From positions 62,001-126,000 of the forward strand of contig JAGRNT010000010.1 in the NCBI GenBank assembly GCA_020440605.1: DNA of 64,000 bases, given 5' to 3'. The notes under the pieces are model-generated. The model was not told where the DNA came from. It saw only the letters and a list, made by a program, of their open reading frames with translations, and did no database searches. The position numbers were made by a program, and so were the translations under genes. Origin of the DNA: a bacterium (GTDB lineage: Bacteria > 4484-113 > JAFGCY01). This document shows positions 37,646-45,521 of the stretch, one piece after another; position 1 is the first letter of the stretch, and each line of letters opens with the position of its first letter.

Positions 37646-37783
37646 ATGGACGCTCCCCAGCCGCATGAACCAGACAGCCTGACCGGGCGGCGGGTGGTGC
37701 TGTTCTTCTGCCTGCTGCTGCTCGTGATCAGCATCGGCAGCTACCTGTTCTTCCGCTTCGCCCTTGATATCCCACACGCCTGA
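37646..37783 (+). CDS. 45-aa single-span membrane protein
   Basis: A small ORF with a charged N-terminus (MDAPQPHEPDSLTGRR) and one strong transmembrane segment (VVLFFCLLLLVISIGSYLFF, ~17-36). The ATG at 37646 is taken because it is 7 nt after TAATCT; the upstream ATG at 37589 lacks any signal. It ends 5 nt before the next ORF, so both are likely co-transcribed and may act together at the membrane. Confidence 0.55.
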   Translation: MDAPQPHEPDSLTGRRVVLFFCLLLLVISIGSYLFFRFALDIPHA

Positions 37784-37788
37784 ACCGC

Positions 37789-39102
37789 ATGCCCCCGACC
37801 AGCTCGCCAGCAGTCCTGCGCAGGCGCATCTCGATCTGCGCCCTGCTGTTGTTTGGCATCTGGCTGATGGGCGGCCTGGCCCTGCTGTTTGAACCACGGC
37901 CCCACATCGAGCGCCTGGAAACGATCGGGAGTGCCTTCGGAGAGGATTCAATCATGAGCAGCCTGGACTGCGGGAACGGTGCCGCCCTGCTTGATAGTGA
38001 GTTCCGGCTGCACTGCTTTGCCAGCCATGATGGTGCTCATTCGATCTGGGAGCCCGGCAGCAACTATGACTGGAACTATGCTGCCTGGCCTGGCCAAGGC
38101 TACTTCGGAGCGAATCTGGAGGGGGAACTGGTCCTGATTGATCCATCCGGCAGGCAGGTCTGGCAGCGAAATCTCATTGATGATGCTGGGCTGGAGGAAG
38201 CACCATTCCTGACCCTGCCCCATGCCGGAAATGACGGCCGGATGTACCTGCTCTGCAGTGGAGGACAGTGCCATGCCTACACTGCGAATGGGGCGCTGGC
38301 TGAATCCTTCTACGTCCATGACGAGATGGACCTTGCCGGTCCGCTGCTGCTGCGCAGCGACGGAGCCCTGTACTTCACTGACAAGGCTGGCGAGCTCTGG
38401 AAATGTCCCGGTCCGGACAGCGCAGGGAAACGTGCACCAGCTGAAATCCTGCATCCGCTGCTGCAGCAGGGCGAGGTTCAGGAGATCTGGGAAGCAAGAA
38501 GCAGCCGGATGGCCATGGATCCGGATGGCAGCAGGCGGATCAGCACGGCTCCCCTTGCCTACATCGTTGCCAGTGACCATCAGGGGCAACGGCTCAGCAT
38601 GGATGGGAATGAACTACGGGATGTTGGATTGCTCAGCGGCGGGCGGCTGGTCCGCGCGCTGGAGCTGCTGCCTGCCGGCAATCTCGTGGCGGTCAGCGAT
38701 GTCAACGGGCTGAACCGTCTTTTCCTGGATCAGGAGGCTTCGCGGATAGACAAGGAGTACCATGACCTGCGCCGCCCAATCGGTCCATTTGAGATGCAGG
38801 CGGGGCCGGAGGGCGGGAGCCTGCTGCTGCGTGCGGATCTATATGAATGCGGAGCGCTGATGCAGCTGGTACGCAATCTGGCGAAGCGCCACCCGCAGCT
38901 GGCATGGCTCACCGAACGCAACGGCGGCGGTCTGCTCGTGCATGACTTCGCTATGCGGCGGGATCATCTGTTCAGCCTGCGGAGTGGCAGCAGCATGCTG
39001 AGCTGGCCGGATGCGGATGGTTGCTTCCTGCTGCTGGAACCTGGTCCATCAGGCAGCCGGGTCAGACGCTGCCAGCTGAGTTTCGCCGGCGAGCGGGACT
39101 GA
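37789..39102 (+). CDS. membrane-anchored PQQ-like beta-propeller protein
   Basis: A 437-aa protein with one N-terminal transmembrane anchor (~13-33, ICALLLFGIWLMGGLALLF) and an extracytoplasmic part with PQQ/WD-like blade motifs: GANLEGELVLIDPSGRQVW, GRMYLLCSGGQCHAYTANG, GALYFTDKAGELWKC. The blades are irregular. Six cysteines in the exported part may form disulfides. It lies 5 nt after the 45-aa membrane gene and stops immediately beside the convergent L,D-transpeptidase gene (no gap). Role unknown; it may sense or scaffold at the outer face of the membrane. Confidence 0.65.
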   Translation: MPPTSSPAVLRRRISICALLLFGIWLMGGLALLFEPRPHIERLETIGSAFGEDSIMSSLDCGNGAALLDSEFRLHCFASHDGAHSIWEPGSNYDWNYAAWPGQGYFGANLEGELVLIDPSGRQVWQRNLIDDAGLEEAPFLTLPHAGNDGRMYLLCSGGQCHAYTANGALAESFYVHDEMDLAGPLLLRSDGALYFTDKAGELWKCPGPDSAGKRAPAEILHPLLQQGEVQEIWEARSSRMAMDPDGSRRISTAPLAYIVASDHQGQRLSMDGNELRDVGLLSGGRLVRALELLPAGNLVAVSDVNGLNRLFLDQEASRIDKEYHDLRRPIGPFEMQAGPEGGSLLLRADLYECGALMQLVRNLAKRHPQLAWLTERNGGGLLVHDFAMRRDHLFSLRSGSSMLSWPDADGCFLLLEPGPSGSRVRRCQLSFAGERD

Positions 39103-39870
39103 TCAGAACACGTCCCAGGGATCGCAGGGGTTGACAACGTCAAGCACGATGGAGAGCGCGGCCTCCTCGCTGATCTCGCGGAAGGGCGGCAGGTCGAGCT
39201 CAGGATCATCAACGATGTAGACGGGTGTCCCGACCTTGATGCGGCTGTAGAGGTCCTTGGCATATTCGCGGCTGAGACGCACGCAGCCGTGACTGGCAAC
39301 ACTGCCCAGCTTGCGCTCATAGCTGCTGCCCTCGAGGCCGTGCATGCCATAGGCACCGTCAGGAGTGATGCCCATCCAGTGCAGCATCCAGCTCTCGTAC
39401 TTCTGGGAGTAGGCCTTCCTCGCCTGGTTGACGACCTTGTACTCGCCCAGCGGGGTGTCATAGCCCTTGGCGCCGGTGGAGGTGCGGCTGGAGTTCAGCA
39501 CCTCGCCGTTGATGTTGCATTCGTAGATTGTCTGGGTGGCGATGTTGACGATCAGATGGTCTAACACCGTGCGGTTGTTGGCAACCAGTACCTGCACCAG
39601 GTCGCTGACATCACTCTCGCCTTCGGCGAACATGTCACTGACGATCTTCTGGGCGCGCGTCTGATAGCCGCTGGCCCCGTCGAAGTCCGGCAGTCCGGGC
39701 AGGAAACGGTCGGAGAGCAGGGCCTGGCTGTAGCTCACGGCCCGGTTGATGCCGTTGCCATGGGAGCTGGCGCTTTCCCCGGATTCCTCCTGTGCAGCTG
39801 CGGGCAGCGCGAAAGCAAGCAGCAGCAGAACTGCAAGGCAGGCGGTGATCGTCTGTCGGCTGGTCTTCAC
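39103..39870 (-). CDS. L,D-transpeptidase (YkuD family)
   Basis: Peptidoglycan cross-linking or lipoprotein-attaching enzyme of the periplasm. The 255-aa product has a signal peptide (cleavage near ALPAAAQ), a ~75-residue linker and a YkuD catalytic domain from ~105: IYECNINGEVLNSSRTSTG, a conserved MHG (His177) and the active site SHGCVRLS (His194, Cys196). The fold is complete and the length normal. The leader contains a strong GTCCCC-GTG-GGGGAC hairpin near the predicted transcription start. The ribosome site is GGAGAGG. Whether it makes 3-3 cross-links or tethers lipoproteins cannot be decided. Confidence 0.93.
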   Translation of the reverse strand: MKTSRQTITACLAVLLLLAFALPAAAQEESGESASSHGNGINRAVSYSQALLSDRFLPGLPDFDGASGYQTRAQKIVSDMFAEGESDVSDLVQVLVANNRTVLDHLIVNIATQTIYECNINGEVLNSSRTSTGAKGYDTPLGEYKVVNQARKAYSQKYESWMLHWMGITPDGAYGMHGLEGSSYERKLGSVASHGCVRLSREYAKDLYSRIKVGTPVYIVDDPELDLPPFREISEEAALSIVLDVVNPCDPWDVF

Positions 39871-39913
39871 GGTCTCAACCTCTCCGGTGTGTGTCCTGTC
39901 AATATCAAGCTGG

Positions 39914-39943
39914 GTCCCCGTGGGGGACTACCGGTTCATTATA
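39914..39943 (-). promoter_or_regulatory. promoter and 5' leader hairpin of the L,D-transpeptidase gene
   Basis: TATAAT (minus strand, 39938-39943) is followed by a perfect 6-bp hairpin GTCCCC/GGGGAC with a 3-nt loop (39914-39928) placed a few nt after the predicted transcript start, about 45 nt before the ATG. It could stabilise the mRNA or bind a regulator. Confidence 0.45.
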
Positions 39944-39980
39944 CCTACCTGAGCCTTTCCTGATCTCCAGAGCGACACAG

Positions 39981-40012
39981 AAAAGGAAAAGGGGAGGGCC
40001 GGAGCCCTCCCC
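39981..40012 (-). terminator. rho-independent terminator of the 40057-40986 gene
   Basis: Nine-base-pair stem GGGGAGGGC/GCCCTCCCC with a 4-nt loop, followed on the minus strand by TTTTCCTTTT. Confidence 0.85.
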
Positions 40013-40056
40013 TGCGCGCTATGGATTTGCACGGTCATAGCCCCGTTTTTTGCCTT

Positions 40057-40986
40057 TTATCGCCTTGATGATACGTCAGATTGCGGTGTTACGTCAATCT
40101 CCAGCGCGCGGATTCCATCCGCATCATGCAGATAGCCGCGCACGGTGCAGGAATCACCGACGTGCAGTGCGCCCGGCCGGGCGGCGGCACCATTGATGCG
40201 GATCCTTGTCAGCTCATTGATTCCGATCCGCAGTCCGCTGTCCAGCAAGATCCCGTGCTGGGCCGGCAGCAGTTCGCTGATCAGTCCGCTGCGCTCCACG
40301 ATCTCACGGTCACTGGCCTGGTCATTGACCAGCTCGCGGAGTTCATCCCCCAGTCCGTCACGGTCCGAATCGGCAAAGCTATCCTCATCGCTGAACTGCA
40401 TGTCGAGGTTGCTGTCGTACTGTACAGTGCTGTCATTCCAGCGGATGCGCAGGCTGCGGGTTGTCGCGCCGGGACCGGAGATGGTGTAGCGCAGGCGTAC
40501 ATACCAACCGCGTCCCGCCTGGGAAACGACGTGCGATGCGCTGGCGGCTTCCTGCTCGAAGCTGACTTCAGCGGCGATGCTTGTCAGTTCACCGGCAACG
40601 AAGTTCAGTGGGATGCTCAGCTGCACCGGCGTACTCGCGGCACTGCCGCCGCTCAGATCCTCCGCCGGCAGCAGTTCCAGCTGCAGCAGCTTGGCCGTGC
40701 CGGGCGGGACCTCGGTGATGTTGAGTGTGCCACCGGAGGTTTCGATCTCGATGGCATCGATGTCGATGATCGGCTCAATCACGCGCACGCCGATCTTGCC
40801 GGGATCCAGCGCACCGGGGTTGAGGCCGCTGCCGAGATCAGCCAGCGCCGCGCCCTCCACCGTGATGCTGCCTCCGAGGCTGCCCTGCTGGGGCAGCGGT
40901 TCAGGATCGGCACTGCCTCCCCCGCAGGCCGCGAGCAGTCCGCTCAGCAGAATGGCGATTGCCAGGATGGGCCATTTCTCTTGCAT
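40057..40986 (-). CDS. hypothetical lipoprotein
   Basis: A 309-aa lipoprotein (SGLLAAC, Cys21, then GGGSADPEPLP). The N-terminal half is beta-rich (GSLGGSITVEGAALADLGSG, ISVPLNF-like stretches). A calcium-loop-like acidic segment (SDEDSFADSDRDGLGDELRE) is present, and the C-terminus has an OB-like strand run (VGDSCTVRGYLHDADGIRAL) similar to DUF5666-type domains. AGGAGCG precedes the ATG. It ends with its own terminator and lies 16 bp after the MocR gene. Function unknown; an envelope location is likely. Confidence 0.75.
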   Translation of the reverse strand: MQEKWPILAIAILLSGLLAACGGGSADPEPLPQQGSLGGSITVEGAALADLGSGLNPGALDPGKIGVRVIEPIIDIDAIEIETSGGTLNITEVPPGTAKLLQLELLPAEDLSGGSAASTPVQLSIPLNFVAGELTSIAAEVSFEQEAASASHVVSQAGRGWYVRLRYTISGPGATTRSLRIRWNDSTVQYDSNLDMQFSDEDSFADSDRDGLGDELRELVNDQASDREIVERSGLISELLPAQHGILLDSGLRIGINELTRIRINGAAARPGALHVGDSCTVRGYLHDADGIRALEIDVTPQSDVSSRR

Positions 40987-41002
40987 GTCTCGCTCCTAAT
41001 GT

Positions 41003-42520
41003 TCACTCGCTGAAATCAGCGCTTTTCTCCACGCTGCCGGCATGCTGGGCCAGCAGGCCGCGGATTTCCTCCGCGAGGATGCGCGCTCCTTCGCGGAGCT
41101 CCTCCTCGCTCGCCCGGCCGAAGCTCAGGCGCAGTTCACTTGAATCCTCTCGTTCCATGTTGAAGAAGTTCGCTGTGGCAAACTCCAGGCCGCGTTTGCT
41201 GCATTCCTTCTGCAGCGGCAGCGACTTGATCGAGCGCGGCAGGCGCAGCCAGAGTGACAGTCCGCCGGCGGGACGGATCCAGCTCACCTCAGGCGGCATG
41301 TGCTCGCGCAGGGCCTCCAGCAATGCCAGGCGCCGCTGGTTGTAGACCTTGAGGGTCTTGCGCAGGTGCTTGTCGTAGTAGCCGCGCGAGATGAACTCAT
41401 GCAGCATCACCTGCAGGAACCAGGAATCACCCTTGTCGGCGGCGAACTTGGCGCGCAGCGTCGTCACCGCGATCTCGCCGGGCAGGGTGATCCAGCCGAT
41501 GCGCAGCCCCGGCAGGAATGTCTTCGAGAAGCTGCCGATGTGGATCACGTATCCGCCGGTGTCGAGCGCCTTGAGCGGCGGCACGGCATTCCCTTCATAG
41601 CGCAGGGCCCGGCCCCAGTCGTCCTCGATGACCGGCACGCGATGCTGGGCCGCCAGGCGCAGCAGATGCGCACGGCGTTCGTTGGCAAGCACCGTGCCGG
41701 TCGGGTTGTGGTAGGTCGGCACCGTGATGATGGCCTTGATGCGCTCCTTGCGCAAAAGCACGGCGAGGTACTCCGTGTCCATCCCGGCACCGTCCACCGG
41801 CACGCCCACGCACTGGATACCCTTGACGATCAGCAGGTTGAGGATGCTTGCATAGGTCGGCATCTCCACCGCGACCATCTCACCGCGGGCCGCCAGCAGG
41901 TCCAGGATCAGGGACAGCGCGCGCTGGAAGCCGCCTGAAATGATCACCTCGTTGACACCGGGGCGCATGTCCACGCCGGCCAGCGCCATTTCCCGCTCGA
42001 GGTACTCCACCAGCGGCTGGTAGCCCTGGGGATGGCTGCGGTCGAAGAACATCTCCTTCGGATACCAGAGCATGTTGGTGGCAACCTGCTTGATGCGCTC
42101 GAAGGGGAAGAGCGAGGGGTCCGGCTGGGCCAGCGAAAGCTCCACCTGCACGCCCTCCTCGCGCTTGATCGTGAACTGCCCGAAGCGGGTGTCGAACTTG
42201 TATGGCTGCCAGATCATCGGCGGCAGTTCGTCCATGCCCTCGCGCAGTTCATCGCGGTCCATACTGAAGACAAGCCCCGCCGGCCGGTCGGAGACGAAGG
42301 TGCCGCTGCCCTGTCGGGTGTCCAGCACGCCGTTCGCCACCAGTTCGTCGTATGCCTGTCTCACGGTCTTGATTCCCACTCCGAGGTCGCGGGCCAGCTG
42401 GCGCACACTTGGCACGGATGCGCCGGGCGGCAGTTCCCCGCTCTTCACCCAGTTGGTGATGGTGTCGATGATCTGCCTGTAGAGCGGCAGCCGGCTGTCG
42501 CGGTCAAGGATGATGTTCAC
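41003..42520 (-). CDS. MocR-type (GntR/aminotransferase) transcriptional regulator
   Basis: A 505-aa chimera: a GntR winged helix-turn-helix (~10-75, SVRQLARDLGVGIKTVRQAY, GSGTFVSD) joined by a ~50-residue linker to a fold-type I aminotransferase domain. PLP-site motifs are FQRALSLILDLLA, TVPTYHNPTGTV, VIEDDWGRALRYEG and HIGSFSKTFLPGLRIGWI with the Lys. MocR proteins sense PLP with amines or amino acids and control B6, GABA or transport genes. It begins with GTG 42520. The inverted repeat GTGTCCC/GGGACAC in the upstream gap is a candidate operator for itself and for the ICMT-like gene. The effector cannot be inferred. Confidence 0.9.
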   Translation of the reverse strand: MNIILDRDSRLPLYRQIIDTITNWVKSGELPPGASVPSVRQLARDLGVGIKTVRQAYDELVANGVLDTRQGSGTFVSDRPAGLVFSMDRDELREGMDELPPMIWQPYKFDTRFGQFTIKREEGVQVELSLAQPDPSLFPFERIKQVATNMLWYPKEMFFDRSHPQGYQPLVEYLEREMALAGVDMRPGVNEVIISGGFQRALSLILDLLAARGEMVAVEMPTYASILNLLIVKGIQCVGVPVDGAGMDTEYLAVLLRKERIKAIITVPTYHNPTGTVLANERRAHLLRLAAQHRVPVIEDDWGRALRYEGNAVPPLKALDTGGYVIHIGSFSKTFLPGLRIGWITLPGEIAVTTLRAKFAADKGDSWFLQVMLHEFISRGYYDKHLRKTLKVYNQRRLALLEALREHMPPEVSWIRPAGGLSLWLRLPRSIKSLPLQKECSKRGLEFATANFFNMEREDSSELRLSFGRASEEELREGARILAEEIRGLLAQHAGSVEKSADFSE

Positions 42521-42579
42521 TGAGATTCCCGCTCCATCTGTAGGATACCCGTGAGGACCTGGGCATCAGGAGCCCAATT

Positions 42580-42633
42580 GTGTCCCAATCAGGGGATCAC
42601 ACTGAGTATAACTGAATATGTATATGGGGACAC
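42580..42633. promoter_or_regulatory. inverted repeat upstream of the MocR gene
   Basis: GTGTCCC (42580-42586) and GGGACAC (42627-42633) are perfect inverted heptamers separated by 40 nt that include AT-rich GTATAACTGAATATGTATAT. The distance suits a looping MocR-type dimer, but assignment rests on position only. Confidence 0.3.
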
Positions 42634-42662
42634 AGTGCTGCCGGCAAGGCTGCTTTCCGGGA

Positions 42663-43343
42663 TCACAGCAGCCAGGGAATCATCCGGCGGCGCACCCGCT
42701 GCATGTATCCGGCATAGCCGGGCAGCTGCGCCTGCAGCAGCTTCTCCTCCTCGATCGCGCGCAGGTAGAGAATCAGTCCCCCCAGCACTGCAGCAACAAT
42801 GCCCCAGCGGGATGAAAGCAGCAGCCCGGCTCCGCTCATCAGGCAGAGGATGCCGAGATACATCGGATGCCGGACCACGGCGTAGAGCCCGCTGTCAACC
42901 AGCCGGTGGCCGCGTTCGGACTGGATGCGCACCACACTGGAGAGATAGCTGTTCTGGGCGAAGCATGCCATGATCAGGGCAGAGCCGCCGATCAGCAGCA
43001 GGGTCCCTCCAGCCTGCAGCCAGAGCGGGTAGCTGCGTGCGGGATGTAGCCGGTGCTCAAGCGGCATGAGCAGGTACCAGGCTCCATAGCTGGCAACGAA
43101 CAGCAGCAGCAGGATGCGGTCGCTGCCCGGCTGGCCACGGCGCAGGATCGGCTGCATCCGCTCCTCCAGCAGGCCCGGGTCGCGGCGCAGCACCAGCATG
43201 TTGCCAAGCATGAAGAGTGCCAGCAGGCCCCAGAGGATCCAGCCCTGGGGCCAGAGAGGATCGCCTGTGAGTACGAAGAGCAGCAGGTAGAGCACCGTGA
43301 ACCCGGCCAGCAGCCTGAGGCTCGCACGTACGAAGATGCTCAT
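42663..43343 (-). CDS. isoprenylcysteine methyltransferase-like (ICMT/PEMT family) membrane protein
   Basis: A 226-aa membrane protein with about 5 spans. The SAM-binding family core is LVDSGLYAVVRHPMYLGILC, whose RHPMY motif defines the ICMT/PEMT family, followed by a C-terminal EEKLLQAQLPGYAGYMQRVR. Such bacterial proteins methylate small thiols, lipids or isoprenoid-type groups; the substrate here is unknown. The ATG is 9 nt after TAGAAT. It lies upstream of the MocR gene on the same strand and is divergent from hicB. Confidence 0.87.
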   Translation of the reverse strand: MSIFVRASLRLLAGFTVLYLLLFVLTGDPLWPQGWILWGLLALFMLGNMLVLRRDPGLLEERMQPILRRGQPGSDRILLLLFVASYGAWYLLMPLEHRLHPARSYPLWLQAGGTLLLIGGSALIMACFAQNSYLSSVVRIQSERGHRLVDSGLYAVVRHPMYLGILCLMSGAGLLLSSRWGIVAAVLGGLILYLRAIEEEKLLQAQLPGYAGYMQRVRRRMIPWLL

Positions 43344-43352
43344 GACACGCTG

Positions 43353-43358
43353 ATTCTA
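43353..43358 (-). promoter_or_regulatory. -10 element of the ICMT-like gene
   Basis: TAGAAT on the minus strand, 9 nt before ATG 43343; near-leaderless, back to back with the hicB TATAAT. Confidence 0.45.
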
Positions 43359-43367
43359 GCTCGCGGG

Positions 43368-43373
43368 TATAAT
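43368..43373 (+). promoter_or_regulatory. -10 element of hicB
   Basis: TATAAT, 10 nt before ATG 43384; no ribosome site fits in the gap. Confidence 0.45.
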
Positions 43374-43383
43374 CACGACTGAG

Positions 43384-43590
43384 ATGCAGATATCAGTTGT
43401 AATCAGGGAAGGCGAGGACGGCATGGTGCTTGCCAGCTGTCCGCAGCTGCCTGGTTGCCATTCCCAGGGCGCGACCCGCGAAGAAGCGCTGGCCAATATC
43501 CGCGAAGCGATAGCGGCCTGCATTGAAACCCGCCGGGAACTGGGCTGGCCGGATCTCGAGGAGACCGTGGAGCTTGAGCTCGCACTCTGA
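43384..43590 (+). CDS. hicB: HicB-like antitoxin
   Basis: A 68-aa protein with the partial RNase-H fold of HicB antitoxins: MQISVVIREGEDGMVLASCP, then QLPGCHSQGATREEALANIR, the signature region, and a helix (EAIAACIETRRELG). It is of the short type without a C-terminal DNA-binding domain. HicB normally neutralises the mRNA-cleaving toxin HicA from an operon; here the only hicA-like sequence is on the opposite strand, facing it, and is broken. The antitoxin may thus be an orphan kept for protection or regulation. Confidence 0.85.
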   Translation: MQISVVIREGEDGMVLASCPQLPGCHSQGATREEALANIREAIAACIETRRELGWPDLEETVELELAL

Positions 43591-43592
43591 GA

Positions 43593-43819
43593 TCACTTCC
43601 TCAGCAGCTCGATGAACCTGTCCACGCTGATTCCGGCATCCCGGATCAGGTCACGCAGAATTCCCCTGTCCAGAGTTGCATGATCCGGCACCGACAGGTG
43701 ATCCGGAAACCCTGTTTCACAAGAATCATGTGTGAGCACTTCTGCCGCACGAATTCCCATCCGTCCCGCTCAAAGGCCCGGCGTGCTTTCCTGCCTGAGA
43801 CTACCGGTAATGGAGGCAT
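43593..43819 (-). pseudogene. hicA: frameshifted HicA-like toxin remnant
   Basis: From the ATG at 43819 the minus strand reads MPPLPVVSGRKARRAFERDG, then WEFVRQKCSHMILVKQGF, the double-stranded RNA-binding-like HicA fold with the catalytic His of SHMILVK. Past codon ~38 homology jumps frame: PDHLSVPDHATLDRGILRD and LIRDAGISVDRFIELL to the TGA at 43593. One deleted base in GGTTTCCGG explains it, and 227 nt is not a multiple of 3. The usually conserved Gly before SHMIL is Cys. The toxin is inactive as sequenced, unless the frameshift is an error. It is convergent with hicB, 2 bp away, whereas such pairs are normally co-directional. Confidence 0.75.
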
Positions 43820-44185
43820 ATGCAGCGCATTGTACAGCCTTGAATTCGTTGGTCAGAAGAGCCTTTGGGAGTTATCTGGAAGGGAATGAAATGGCGGGAG
43901 GGTTGGGATGGGATGGGATGATGGAGGTCCCTCCCGCCTTGTATAGCTGCGTTACAACATCAAGGACGCCGACCGCCTGCCGCGGTTACATGGGCTAATT
44001 GAGATTCAACTGCGCATCAAGGATCACACTTCTGGCACGATTCAGCAAACACAGTCCCATGAATGCCGATAAACACGGCCTGTGCCCCACACCTTGGGAC
44101 ACATTTGTGTCTGTTCCTGCGGTTTCAGTGCGGTTATCATCCCACTGTGACCAAGCACAGGACCTGGTCCTGAAAGGAGACGGAC
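43820..44185. other. 366-bp intergenic region between the hicA remnant and the FN3 lipoprotein gene
   Basis: Holds a long-range inverted repeat GGCGGGAGGG (43893-43902) / CCCTCCCGCC (43929-43938) enclosing GGGAT tandem units, and near 44058 a CATGAATGCCGATAAACACGG segment resembling repeat elements common in environmental genomes. No supported gene. The AAGGAG at 44174-44179 belongs to the next gene. Confidence 0.5.
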
Positions 44186-45430
44186 ATGCGAAAGGAAACC
44201 ACATACGGATTGATCAGCCTGCTGCTGCTCTGCCTGCTGGCGATGCTGGCGGGTTGCGGCGGTGCTACACAGACGGTGGCGCTGGAAGATGCCCAGGGAG
44301 ATATCCCGCTGGCGGGGAGTCCGGCCGAGAACCTGGATGGCAGCAGCGCCGATGTGACAGGCCTGCCGGCCATCCCCTCCGGGCTGGAGGCCCTGCGTTC
44401 CGGCAGCTCAACTGACGGCGAAGCCCCCTCGGTCGGCCCCTTTGACTACATCGACGCCGGCAATGCCTTCGAGACCGGGCATGGCCTGCTGCTGCAGCCG
44501 CCGGGCTTCGGCCTGGCCTGGGCCCTCTACGGTATCGGCGCGGGCGACTGCGACCTGCTGGGCCTGGATGTCAATGCCTTCCCGATGGAGGGTGCCAGCG
44601 GCTACTTCGTGGCCGTTGCCAACTACTCCAGCGGAAGCTGGATGGTGAGCGGCCCGCATGAGGGCGAAGCAAAGGTCCGCCTGCCGCGTGATCCGAGCTT
44701 CATCTCACCCGCCGGCGACGTGTACTTCCTCGTGTTCGCGATCCATCCCAAGGGTGCGATGATGCAGGGCGCGAGCCTGATTCTCGACTCCGACCAGCAG
44801 CGGCCCACGCGCCGTCCGCATGCGCCCTGGGGGCTGGAGGCCTCCGACGGTACGGTTGACAACGGCATCGGCCTGCGCTGGCATGCCCCGCGCCGCGGCA
44901 CGGTGGACCACTACGTGATCATGCGCCGGCTGCAGCCGGATCAGGACCCCGGCGATGACCGGCAGGAGCAGCAGCGTTTCGTGGCCATCGGTCGCAGCAG
45001 CGAGGAGCATTTCCTCGATGACAATGCCCGGCCGGGAGTGCGCTACTTCTACACCGTGTTTGCCGTCAATGAGGCCGGCCGCAGCGGCCACAGCAATGTG
45101 GACGGCGGCTGGTGGGGCGAGCGCGATGCCGAAGCCGGCCTGTTCATCAGCGGACATGCCACGACCGAGGACGGCCGCCCGGTGCCGGGGATCATCATCA
45201 GCCTGCCAGGCACGGACCGCAGCCACGTGCTGACTGATGATGAGGGACGCTATGTGTTCCGCAACCTCGACAGCGGCAGCTACACCGTGCATGCCGAGAG
45301 TGGCAACGACCGCCTGGTCGTGCGTCCGGCTGATGTGGATGTCGTGCTGCGCGATGAATCAGTACGCGGGATCGACTTCATCGTGAAACGCATCAGCGAC
45401 GTGGTGGACGGCGACCCGATCCTGGACTGA
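44186..45430 (+). CDS. lipoprotein with FN3 and carboxypeptidase-regulatory-like domains
   Basis: A 414-aa lipoprotein (AMLAGC, Cys ~24). Residues ~85-210 resemble, distantly, the N-terminal domain of the 10-22 kb lipoprotein family: GASGYFVAVANYSSGSWMVS corresponds to GKGYYVGLSNYGTGRWDWHG there, and GDVYFLVFAIHPKG to GNTFVSVLCPAG. An FN3 domain (IGLRWHAPRRGTVDHYVIM, ~220-320) and a C-terminal beta-sandwich of the carboxypeptidase-regulatory type (ISGHATTEDGRPVPGIIISL, ~332-410) follow. The ribosome site is AAGGAG, 7 nt before the ATG. A terminator hairpin follows. It may be an adhesin or scaffold. Confidence 0.8.
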   Translation: MRKETTYGLISLLLLCLLAMLAGCGGATQTVALEDAQGDIPLAGSPAENLDGSSADVTGLPAIPSGLEALRSGSSTDGEAPSVGPFDYIDAGNAFETGHGLLLQPPGFGLAWALYGIGAGDCDLLGLDVNAFPMEGASGYFVAVANYSSGSWMVSGPHEGEAKVRLPRDPSFISPAGDVYFLVFAIHPKGAMMQGASLILDSDQQRPTRRPHAPWGLEASDGTVDNGIGLRWHAPRRGTVDHYVIMRRLQPDQDPGDDRQEQQRFVAIGRSSEEHFLDDNARPGVRYFYTVFAVNEAGRSGHSNVDGGWWGERDAEAGLFISGHATTEDGRPVPGIIISLPGTDRSHVLTDDEGRYVFRNLDSGSYTVHAESGNDRLVVRPADVDVVLRDESVRGIDFIVKRISDVVDGDPILD

Positions 45431-45470
45431 ACAGTGCTACCAGACAGATGCTGACTGCCATCAGCAGGAG

Positions 45471-45500
45471 GGGCTCCCCACGGGGAGCCCTTCCGTCTTC
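45471..45500 (+). terminator. terminator after the 44186-45430 gene
   Basis: Nine-base-pair stem GGGCTCCCC/GGGGAGCCC with a 2-nt minimal loop, followed by TTCCGTCTTC. It ends 8 nt before the pheS TATAAT. Confidence 0.7.
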
Positions 45501-45508
45501 CCGCCCGA

Positions 45509-45514
45509 TATAAT
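45509..45514 (+). promoter_or_regulatory. -10 element of pheS, leaderless type
   Basis: Perfect TATAAT, 7 nt (CTGCCCG) before ATG 45522. Confidence 0.65.
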
Positions 45515-45521
45515 CTGCCCG

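Noticed and set aside
43680..43889. 69-codon plus-strand frame overlapping the hicA remnant
   Set aside because: The hicA homology on the minus strand explains the region; the plus frame has no start signal or coding character.
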